A program made the translations under genes and the position numbers. This document shows positions 6,586 to 13,200 of a DNA stretch of 22,537 nt, in pieces. The stretch comes from an uncultured Lachnobacterium sp. (lineage in GTDB: Bacteria > Bacillota > Clostridia > Lachnospirales > Lachnospiraceae): contig URLU01000010.1 of NCBI GenBank assembly GCA_900548765.1, forward strand, positions 1 to 22,537, given 5' to 3'. Below the pieces are notes generated by a model. That model searched no databases and was not told the DNA's origin. It saw only the letters and a list, made by a program, of their open reading frames with translations. How positions within the stretch are numbered: position 1 is the stretch's first letter; the number at the start of each line of letters is the position of its first letter.

Positions 6586-7767
6586 ATGAGAATACTTATT
6601 ACAACAGACTGGTACAAACCAGTGATAAACGGAGTGGTAACATCAGTTATAAATCTGATGGAGGGACTTGAGAGAGATGGACACGAGGTAAGAGTACTTA
6701 CACTGTCAAATAGAAATCATTCATATAGGGATGGAAACGTATATTATATCAGCTCACTGGGAGCCGGAATGGTATATCCAAATGCCAGGGTTATGCTTCC
6801 ACATGGGCATAAATACATAGATGAGCTTATGGACTGGAAGCCGGATGTGATTCACAGCCAGTGTGAATTTTCCACATTTGTCATGGCGAGAAAGATTGCA
6901 AAGCATACGGGAGCACCGATAATCCATACTTATCATACGGTATATGAGGGATATACCCATTATTTCTGCCCAAGCAGAGTCTGGGGCAGGAAGATGGTAG
7001 TGGCTTTTTCAAAGCTCATTGCATCCCAGACCAAAGCCATAGTTGTGCCATCTGCGAAAATTTCTGACATGCTGGAGGGTTATAATGTTTCAGCACCGCT
7101 GTATGTCATCCCAAGCGGCATAGAGCTTGAACAGTTTATGGGAGAAGCAGACAACTCAAGAGATATTATCAGGGAGAGACTTGGCATCAAAAAGGATGAG
7201 TGTGTACTTGTGTATCTGGGCAGACTGGCGAAAGAGAAAAACATTGAGGAAATCATTGAGTTTTTATCAGACAAGAAATCGGGTGGAGCACGCCTTATGA
7301 TTGTAGGGGATGGACCATACCGCACAAAGCTTGAGGAAAAGGCAGGAGAGTGTGGGATGATGGAGCGCCTGATTTTTGCTGGGATGGCAGCACCGGATAA
7401 GGTGCAGGAGTATTACAAGGCAGGGGATATATTTGTCAGTGCGTCAACAAGCGAGACCCAGGGACTTACATATATGGAGGCTATGGCGTCAGGACTGCCT
7501 ATTCTTTGCAGATATGATAGGTGCCTTGATAATGTAGTGGTTCAGGGCAGAAATGGATATACATATTCCAATAAAGAAGAATTTCAGACTTATCTGAGTA
7601 GATTGTATACAGACAAGACCCTTAGAGAGCAGATTGGAGCCGAGGCAGAGAAAACCATGAAGCTTAAATTTTCCATTCAGGCATTTGCCAGAGCCTGTGA
7701 GATGCTGTACAGCCAGTATACAGGTTGGGAGGTGTGGGAAAGACATGACGTACAAGAGAGCTGTTAA
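6586..7767 (+). CDS. GT4 glycosyltransferase, probable diacylglycerol glucosyltransferase
   Basis: A 393-residue two-domain GT-B enzyme of family GT4. The N-terminal domain starts with MRILITTDWYKPVINGV and carries IIHTYHTVYEGYTHY. The C-terminal nucleotide-sugar domain has LVYLGRLAKEKN, VGDGPY and the EX7E motif in SETQGLTYMEAMASG. The N-terminal pattern resembles the 1,2-diacylglycerol 3-glucosyltransferases that make the first membrane glycolipid in Gram-positive bacteria, but the sugar donor cannot be read from sequence. The ATG has an excellent AAAGGAGGG about 9 bp upstream. The gene leads a three-gene overlapping operon whose third gene is another GT4 enzyme, as in the pneumococcal glycolipid pair that includes cpoA. 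Confidence 0.78.
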   Translation: MRILITTDWYKPVINGVVTSVINLMEGLERDGHEVRVLTLSNRNHSYRDGNVYYISSLGAGMVYPNARVMLPHGHKYIDELMDWKPDVIHSQCEFSTFVMARKIAKHTGAPIIHTYHTVYEGYTHYFCPSRVWGRKMVVAFSKLIASQTKAIVVPSAKISDMLEGYNVSAPLYVIPSGIELEQFMGEADNSRDIIRERLGIKKDECVLVYLGRLAKEKNIEEIIEFLSDKKSGGARLMIVGDGPYRTKLEEKAGECGMMERLIFAGMAAPDKVQEYYKAGDIFVSASTSETQGLTYMEAMASGLPILCRYDRCLDNVVVQGRNGYTYSNKEEFQTYLSRLYTDKTLREQIGAEAEKTMKLKFSIQAFARACEMLYSQYTGWEVWERHDVQESC

Positions 7768-8338
7768 TATAATTTCTATGCTGGGATTGATTCTTACAGC
7801 CGGCTTTATGTATTGGGCCTGGAAGCAGGGCATACTTACATCCCAGGAGAATATGCAGAAATTCATAATGGGATTTGGAACCGCAGCAGGAATTATTTTT
7901 GTTCTAATACAAATAATACAGGTCATAATCCCTGTGATTCCAGGTGGCGTAAGCTGTGTGGCTGGAGTAATTGTTTTTGGTGCAGGTATGGGCTTCGTGT
8001 ACAATTACGTCGGCATCTGCATAGGTTCAATACTGGTATTTTTGATAGCTAAGCGCTATGGCAGGCCCTTGATGGTTAAAATGTTCGATAAGAAGCTGAT
8101 TGATAAATATGAGAGCTGGACGGAGAAAAACGGCAGATTTACCAAGCTGTTTGCCCTGGCAATTTTCCTGCCGGTTGCGCCGGATGATTTTCTCTGCTAT
8201 CTGGCTGGCACGACGCGGATGAAGCTAAAGACATTTACAGCGGTGATTTTGCTGGGAAAACCATTGTCGATTGCAGCTTACAGCATGGGATTAAATCTGA
8301 TTTTACAGACTATGTTAAAAGGGGTGGCATTATGTTAA
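7745..8338 (+). CDS. TVP38/TMEM64 (DedA-like, SNARE-assoc) membrane protein
   Basis: A 197-residue membrane protein of the SNARE-associated Golgi/DedA superfamily (PF09335), TVP38/TMEM64 branch. It has an N-terminal membrane segment (about 7-26), the re-entrant-type IQVIIPVIPGGV segment, GSILVFLIAKRYGRPL, and FLPVAPDDFLCYLAGTTRMKLKTF followed by a last hydrophobic helix. Members of this superfamily are linked to lipid transport and scrambling. I choose ATG 7745, which overlaps the previous gene by 23 bp and has GGGAGG at 7727-7732. The frame is open further upstream, but that part lies inside the glycosyltransferase gene. The position between two glycolipid-type transferases suggests a role in moving lipid precursor or product. 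Confidence 0.85.
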   Translation: MTYKRAVNIISMLGLILTAGFMYWAWKQGILTSQENMQKFIMGFGTAAGIIFVLIQIIQVIIPVIPGGVSCVAGVIVFGAGMGFVYNYVGICIGSILVFLIAKRYGRPLMVKMFDKKLIDKYESWTEKNGRFTKLFALAIFLPVAPDDFLCYLAGTTRMKLKTFTAVILLGKPLSIAAYSMGLNLILQTMLKGVALC

Positions 8339-9354
8339 AAGTGCATGTATATACAGGTGGAAAAAGGATTGTAGAGCGAAGCGGTGTGGGAAGAGCCATT
8401 GAGCACCAGAAGGATATATTAAGAGCCGAGGGTGTAATGGTGGATGGTGTCAGATTCAAGGACGCAGACATTGTACATATCAATACGGTTCTGCCGGACA
8501 GTGCTTTGGCTGCTATGAAAGCCAGAATAATGGGGAAAAAGGTGGTGTACTATGGACATTCGACCATGCAGGACTTTAGAAATTCTTTTAAGGGCTCAAA
8601 TGTCCTGGCACCGCTTTTCAGGAGATGGATTACTTTTTGCTATAATTTGGGGGATGTTGTGATTACACCATCTGAATACTCAAAATTCCTGATTGAGAGC
8701 TATGGGGTAAAAGCGCCAGTTTATGCTGTGTCAAACGGTATAGATTTAGGCTTCTGGAAGGCTGATAAGGAAGGCCACAGGGCTTTCAGAAAAAAATATA
8801 AGCTTACGGATGAGGAGAAGGTGGTTATCTCTGTAGGACATTTTATAGAGAGAAAAGGACTTTTGGAATTTGTCCAGCTTGCAAAAAATATGCCGGATGT
8901 TACCTTTATGTGGTTTGGTTATACTAATCTAAGTCTCGTGCCAAAGGAAATCAGGTACGCGATTGAAAATGCACCAGAAAATCTGATTTTTCCGGGATAT
9001 GTAAACAAGGAGGAGCTGAGGGAGGCATATCAGGGCTGCGATTTGTTCTGCTTTATGAGCCATGAGGAGACAGAGGGAATTGTGGTACTGGAAGCCATGG
9101 CATGCAGGGCACCTATGATTGTGAGGGATATTCCGGTTTATGCAGGCTGGCTTCAGGATGGTGTGGATGTATACAAATGCAGTGACGACTGGGAATTTGC
9201 CAGAAGGTGCAGGAAAATCCTGAATGGAGAGAGCGGGGATTTGACTGAAAATGGTTATGCAGTGGCTAGGTCGAGAAGCTATGACTCTGTGGGGGAGAAG
9301 CTTTTGGATGCTTACCCGGTTGAGGATGGCATGGTGGATTATATACTGAATTAA
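8332..9354 (+). CDS. GT4 glycosyltransferase, probable second glycolipid transferase (CpoA/DGlcDAG synthase-like)
   Basis: A 340-residue GT4 enzyme. It opens with LKVHVYTGGKRIVERSGVGRAIEHQ, a glycine-rich loop like that of enzymes adding the second sugar to monoglycosyl-diacylglycerol, such as CpoA-type and Acholeplasma diglucosyl synthases. It then has VVYYGHSTMQDFRNSF, TPSEYSK, VSNGIDLGFW, VGHFIERKGLLEF and an EX7E motif (ETEGIVVLE). The ATG overlaps the previous stop by 7 bp and has AAAAGGGGTGG upstream, so translation is coupled. The family assignment is firm. The acceptor lipid and sugar are inferred from similarity and from the first gene of the operon. Confidence 0.75.
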   Translation: MLKVHVYTGGKRIVERSGVGRAIEHQKDILRAEGVMVDGVRFKDADIVHINTVLPDSALAAMKARIMGKKVVYYGHSTMQDFRNSFKGSNVLAPLFRRWITFCYNLGDVVITPSEYSKFLIESYGVKAPVYAVSNGIDLGFWKADKEGHRAFRKKYKLTDEEKVVISVGHFIERKGLLEFVQLAKNMPDVTFMWFGYTNLSLVPKEIRYAIENAPENLIFPGYVNKEELREAYQGCDLFCFMSHEETEGIVVLEAMACRAPMIVRDIPVYAGWLQDGVDVYKCSDDWEFARRCRKILNGESGDLTENGYAVARSRSYDSVGEKLLDAYPVEDGMVDYILN

Positions 9355-9355
9355 A

Positions 9356-9371
9356 TACCCGAATACGGGTA
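9356..9371. repeat. 16-bp inverted repeat after the glycolipid operon
   Basis: TACCCGAATACGGGTA is a 6-bp inverted repeat with a 4-base centre, starting two bases after the last glycosyltransferase stop. It could be a small terminator stem or a second regulator site upstream of the HTH-Uma2 promoter. It lacks a T-run on the plus strand. Confidence 0.5.
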
Positions 9372-9378
9372 AAAATAT

Positions 9379-9421
9379 TTGACACTCCCTCCTTATAGTG
9401 TTACTATTTACTATAAGGAGG
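9379..9421 (+). promoter_or_regulatory. Promoter embedded in a palindromic operator
   Basis: TTGACA (9379-9384), a 17-base spacer and TACTAT (9402-9407) form a good sigma-A promoter. A perfect 12-bp inverted repeat, CCTCCTTATAGT (9388-9399) and ACTATAAGGAGG (9410-9421), is centred on the -10, with the left arm in the spacer and the right arm covering the start site and Shine-Dalgarno. Because transcription should begin near 9414, the left arm would not be in the RNA, so this reads as a DNA operator, probably for the encoded HTH protein. Confidence 0.6.
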
Positions 9422-9427
9422 ACGCCA

Positions 9428-10336
9428 ATGAAAATAGATGAAATCCGACAACGAAAGAAAGAATTAAAACTTACAACATATCAACTAGCGCTGCTTGCAG
9501 ACCTGCCACAGGGAACCGTGAGCAAAATCCTGACAGGCGAGACAAAAAATCCATCATATCTCACTATAGAAAAAATTGATGAGACCCTGCAGCAGGAAGA
9601 AATGAAAGTCAGACTGGAAGCCTATACAACTGCAATGCACAAGTATTTTTCAGAGCATCCGGAAGATGAAGGCAACCAGAAGAAATTTGAAGAAATATAC
9701 AGAAGTGAAAATAATCTGAATAATGCACCTATTCCTTTTGTGGTTTCCAAAGATGATGACACAAGTATTTATGGTAATCTGGCATTACAGAATAATAGAA
9801 TGACAGCGTCACAGTTACACAAAATGGGAGAAAGCCGGGAATTACAGTTAATTGATGGTTCGGTTATTATATTTCAAATGGCAGGTGTGAGTCATCAGAG
9901 GATGGTAAAAAAGCTTGGGCGTGCAATAAGTGATTTCATAGATGATAATAATGGTCAGGGTGAAGTTTTTGACCTTGGTGTGAATGTATACTTGAATGAA
10001 GATGAGTATACATTGGTCATTCCAGATATTGCGGTTATATGTAATCACGGCCAGATTGACGAAAAAGGCATACAAGGAGCACCAGACTGGGTGATAGAGG
10101 TTGTCTCTCCAAGCAGCAGACAGGTAGATTACCACAAGAAGCTATACAAATATATGGATGCAGGAGTGCGGGAATACTGGATTGTTGATATGGACAGGCA
10201 GATGGTGTCAGTCTGCATCAATGGGGAGCCGATGCAGGTGACAATCTATGCCTTTGAGGATACGATACCTGTTTTTATATATGATGGGAAGCTTAGCGTC
10301 GATATGCAGACGGCGTCATCCCATATCTTTTTTTAA
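9428..10336 (+). CDS. XRE-type HTH fused to Uma2-family (DUF820) endonuclease-like domain
   Basis: A 302-residue protein. Residues 1-55 form a helix-turn-helix of the XRE/Cro type (TTYQLALLADLPQGTVSKIL). A charged linker follows to about 125. Residues 130-265 match the Uma2/DUF820 restriction-endonuclease-like fold: LQLIDGSVII, IPDIAVIC with Asp200, WVIEVVSPSS with Glu224, then DYHKKLYKY with Lys238 and GVREYWIVD. The putative PD-(D/E)xK residues appear intact. The biochemical role of Uma2 proteins is poorly known. The start at 9428 is chosen because the Shine-Dalgarno (AAGGAGG) lies at 9415-9421; an upstream in-frame ATG at 9398 lies inside the promoter. The operator overlapping the promoter suggests autorepression. 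The 3' end overlaps the convergent AraC gene by 44 bp. Confidence 0.82.
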   Translation: MKIDEIRQRKKELKLTTYQLALLADLPQGTVSKILTGETKNPSYLTIEKIDETLQQEEMKVRLEAYTTAMHKYFSEHPEDEGNQKKFEEIYRSENNLNNAPIPFVVSKDDDTSIYGNLALQNNRMTASQLHKMGESRELQLIDGSVIIFQMAGVSHQRMVKKLGRAISDFIDDNNGQGEVFDLGVNVYLNEDEYTLVIPDIAVICNHGQIDEKGIQGAPDWVIEVVSPSSRQVDYHKKLYKYMDAGVREYWIVDMDRQMVSVCINGEPMQVTIYAFEDTIPVFIYDGKLSVDMQTASSHIFF

Positions 10337-11480
10337 ATACTTTGACAAAATAATTACTGTCGGAATACCCCACATACATGGCAATCTCAGCAATAGAGAG
10401 CTTGGAGGTTTTTAAAAGCTCAGCAGCTTTTTTGGTGCGCAAATCACCTATATAAGTGGTCAGCGTAACCCCAAGCTCTTTTCTGAATAGGCGTGACAGG
10501 TGTTCTTCGCTTACATGGTTCATATCAGCCAGCTCCTGCAGGAAGATATCCTGAGTATAGTTGATTGAGATAAAGCTAAGCACATCCCGTATAACAGGCG
10601 GGTACTGTGACATATGCTGGGCATCCTGAACTGCCTGCGTAAGTCTGATTAACATATTTTTTTGAATTTTATCCAGTTCAGAGCCAGATTTTGCAGAGGC
10701 AAATTCCTGAATGCTTTCTCTGGTAATTTCATCAATCTTTACCACAGGGCAGCCGCCAAACTCCGCTGCTTTTCTGGCAAGGGTTCTCAGAATGGCAAAA
10801 CCATTCCAGTCTGTAGAGTAGAGAGAACGCTGGGAGTTTGAGGTATTAGCATAATAATTGCTTGCTATGCTCTCAAATGCCATGCGCACTCCATCCACAT
10901 CACCATCCGATATTTTCCGTAAAAAATAATTTTCCATCTCATATCTGTCCATTATCTGATAATAGGTATTATTTGATTCTACAACCAGCCTGTCAGTCTT
11001 GATTTCCTCATGAAAACCAGTCAGCTTTCGATAAGAATACTCAGGCGTATTAGGCTTGAAGGTACGCATAGCTGCCATCACCGAGCCTCTGATCATGGTG
11101 TAGCTGAGCTGGGGAAATTGATTGTAGTAGAGTTTTAATGATAGCATTATGCTTGCCGGCAGCTTGTGGGATGCCAGAAGCTCCTGCATTTCCTGCGTGG
11201 AAAATGAATTTTTGACATAGGGTCCCAGCAGATAATGCTTGTTATCAAAGCAGAACATAACCAGATTGGTGTCCAAATAGTCTGTAATTTCATAAAAGAT
11301 TTCATCCTTGGCATTTGCCAGCAGATAGCTTAGATATTCTGCTGTATACATGGGCTGCAGGGTTTTCTCAAAACAGTTTTCTTTTTCGAAGCTGTCGAGA
11401 GCAACCATGTCATTTGTAATACTGCATATTCTAATCCCTAATATATTTGTTATAAATCCCATGAATAGTTTTTCGTCCAT
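10293..11480 (-). CDS. AraC-family transcriptional regulator
   Basis: A 395-residue DNA-binding regulator. The last 100 residues (296-395) are a full AraC/XylS domain with two helix-turn-helix units: LQELADMNHVSEEHLSRLFRKELG and IAEIAMYVGYSDSNYFVKVFKKRYGMTPSAYR. The long N-terminal part (1-290) has no domain I recognise and presumably senses the inducer. The start at 11480 has GGAGAG five bases upstream; an in-frame ATG nine codons earlier lacks a ribosome binding site. It is divergent from the glycoside symporter operon, with a 235-bp intergenic region carrying 20-bp-spaced direct repeats, so it is very probably the activator of that operon. Confidence 0.88.
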   Translation of the reverse strand: MDEKLFMGFITNILGIRICSITNDMVALDSFEKENCFEKTLQPMYTAEYLSYLLANAKDEIFYEITDYLDTNLVMFCFDNKHYLLGPYVKNSFSTQEMQELLASHKLPASIMLSLKLYYNQFPQLSYTMIRGSVMAAMRTFKPNTPEYSYRKLTGFHEEIKTDRLVVESNNTYYQIMDRYEMENYFLRKISDGDVDGVRMAFESIASNYYANTSNSQRSLYSTDWNGFAILRTLARKAAEFGGCPVVKIDEITRESIQEFASAKSGSELDKIQKNMLIRLTQAVQDAQHMSQYPPVIRDVLSFISINYTQDIFLQELADMNHVSEEHLSRLFRKELGVTLTTYIGDLRTKKAAELLKTSKLSIAEIAMYVGYSDSNYFVKVFKKRYGMTPSAYRR

Positions 11481-11599
11481 TTTATCTCTCCATAGTATAG
11501 AAAACATGCTGCTGTCAGTCTTTTAAATATTTAGATACACAAAGAATCTGCCATATACAATTAAAGGGTGAATGGTAATATATAAACAATAAAACCACA

Positions 11600-11648
11600 T
11601 ATCAAATAAATGCTATAAGTATCAAATATATTCTAACTATATCACACT
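11600..11648. promoter_or_regulatory. Triple direct repeat, candidate AraC-family operator
   Basis: TATCAAATA at 11600 and 11620 and TATCACACT at 11640 start exactly 20 bp apart. The first two copies agree at 14 of 16 positions (consensus TATCAAATAwATkCTA). The array lies between the divergent AraC gene and the GPH symporter, about 70 bp upstream of the symporter start. Two-turn direct repeats on one face of the helix are the usual arrangement for AraC-family proteins. No good consensus promoter is visible downstream, consistent with activator dependence. The rest of the 235-bp intergenic region holds no gene. Confidence 0.6.
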
Positions 11649-11715
11649 CCATATGCTAATGTAAAGACAGATAAAGAATAGCTTTAATGTATATAAAGCA
11701 AGTATGGAGGTTTCT

Positions 11716-13200
11716 ATGGCTAAAGAAAAGAAATTAACACAAAGCGAAATTGACGGCGTACAATACCGTCGGGCAAAATTATGGCAGATTATCCTGTATT
11801 CCTGTAATGCAATGGTAGGAATGTCAGTATACTCATTAATCGGCATGGCAAGCTACAGCGCCAGTGTAGGTTACGGAATCTCGACAGCAATTGTAGGAGT
11901 GATTCTGACCTGTACCCGTATTTTTGACGGAATAACAGACCCGATTCTGGCACTTGTCTATGACAAGGTAAACACAAGATTTGGAAGACTCAGAGTGCTT
12001 CTTATAGCAGGCTTTGTCATTGAAGCAATTGCGCTACTGGCAATGTTTGATGTATTTTCATCAAAGGGACACGGAATTATTGTTTTTACCCTGCTCTATG
12101 TTATCTATGTAATAGGTTACACAGTTACAAACATAACAGCCCAGACACTGCCGGCAATCATGACAAATGACCCTAAGCAGCGTCCGACAATCGGCGTATG
12201 GCAGACAGCCTTTAACTATCTGGTACCTATGATTATGACAGTAGTATTAAACATGGTCCTGCTTCCAAAATTCGGCGGTACATACAATCAGGATTTCCTG
12301 TCAGCAGCGGTGCGTGCATGCATGCTTGTGTCAGCAGTGGGCACAGCGCTTGTATGCATTGGCATTTCAGCCTTTGACAAGCCAGAGTATTATCTGGGAA
12401 TCAAAAAGCAGGAGCCACTCAAGGTCAAGGACATGCTTGAGGTATTAAAGGGCAACAAGCCATTACAGGCATATATCGCAGCCCAGGCATCTGACAAAAT
12501 CGCCCAGCAGACAGCTTCACAGGCGGTAATCACAACAATGCTTTTTGGTATCATTATAGGTGACATGAGTCTTGCCACGATGCTTTCTGTAATCAGTATG
12601 CTTCCTTCAATAGTCTTTGCAGGCTTTGGAGCAAAATACGCAGGAAAGTACGGCAGCAAAAATGCCATTGTTACATGGACCAAAGTCTGCATGGTTTTAG
12701 CAGTAATATCACTTGTTTTCTTTATAGTGATAGACCCTAACACAATTTCTACATTTGGATTTACAATGATAGCATATGTTCTGCTCACACTTGTATTAAA
12801 CGGAGCAAAAATGTGTGTCACCACAGCCGATGTGTCATTTATGGCAGATATTGTGGACTACGAGCTTGACAGAAGTGGCAGATATGTACCGGCAGTTGTC
12901 ACAGGAACCTATAGCTTAATTGACAAGCTGATTTCTTCACTGTCAGCATTAATCGCCACAGGAGCAGTTGCAATTATTGGATATACAAACAGGATGCCTC
13001 AGCCAAATGAGCCGCTTACTACACCTATTTTTGTAGTGACCATGGCAGTATATTTTGGACTGCCATTAATCGGATGGGTTGTGACACTTATAGCTATGAA
13101 GAACTGCAAGCTCACAAAGGAGGAAATGGTTGAAGTCCAGAAGCGAATTGAGACAAAGAAAAAGGAAATGAAGGAAAAGGTAATAAAGGAATACGTCTAA
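11716..13200 (+). CDS. GPH-family glycoside:cation symporter (MFS_2)
   Basis: A 494-residue transporter with about twelve membrane segments, of the glycoside-pentoside-hexuronide:cation symporter family. Typical parts are an N-terminal cytoplasmic lead, then ILYSCNAMVGMSVYSLIGMA, the ITDPILALVYDKVNTRFGRLR loop with the family's DP...D...T..GR pattern, and the ADIVDYELDRSGRYVPAVVTGTYSL segment in the second half. It should import a glycoside or oligosaccharide with Na+ or H+. An ATG at 11704 overlaps the Shine-Dalgarno (GGAGG, 11706-11710), so the ATG at 11716 is the start. The stop codon overlaps the next ATG by one base, so import and the GH2 enzyme are translationally coupled. Confidence 0.92.
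   Translation: MAKEKKLTQSEIDGVQYRRAKLWQIILYSCNAMVGMSVYSLIGMASYSASVGYGISTAIVGVILTCTRIFDGITDPILALVYDKVNTRFGRLRVLLIAGFVIEAIALLAMFDVFSSKGHGIIVFTLLYVIYVIGYTVTNITAQTLPAIMTNDPKQRPTIGVWQTAFNYLVPMIMTVVLNMVLLPKFGGTYNQDFLSAAVRACMLVSAVGTALVCIGISAFDKPEYYLGIKKQEPLKVKDMLEVLKGNKPLQAYIAAQASDKIAQQTASQAVITTMLFGIIIGDMSLATMLSVISMLPSIVFAGFGAKYAGKYGSKNAIVTWTKVCMVLAVISLVFFIVIDPNTISTFGFTMIAYVLLTLVLNGAKMCVTTADVSFMADIVDYELDRSGRYVPAVVTGTYSLIDKLISSLSALIATGAVAIIGYTNRMPQPNEPLTTPIFVVTMAVYFGLPLIGWVVTLIAMKNCKLTKEEMVEVQKRIETKKKEMKEKVIKEYV

Noticed and set aside
7489..8004. 171-codon minus-strand ORF opposite the GT4/TVP38 junction
   Set aside because: It is antisense to two well-supported overlapping genes, with no family resemblance.
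9388..9421. The 12-bp inverted repeat as an RNA hairpin hiding the Shine-Dalgarno
   Set aside because: The predicted promoter starts RNA inside the right arm, so the left arm would not be transcribed from it. The RNA model is kept only if an upstream promoter or read-through dominates.
11481..11507. Upstream ATG at 11507 as the AraC start
   Set aside because: There is no ribosome binding site ahead of it, while the ATG at 11480 has GGAGAG at proper spacing.
11704..11715. ATG 11704 as the symporter start
   Set aside because: That ATG overlaps the GGAGG that serves the ATG at 11716, so the shorter form is preferred.
12390..12824. 144-codon minus-strand ORF opposite the GPH symporter
   Set aside because: The plus frame is a full-length transporter. 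The antisense frame shows no recognisable motif.
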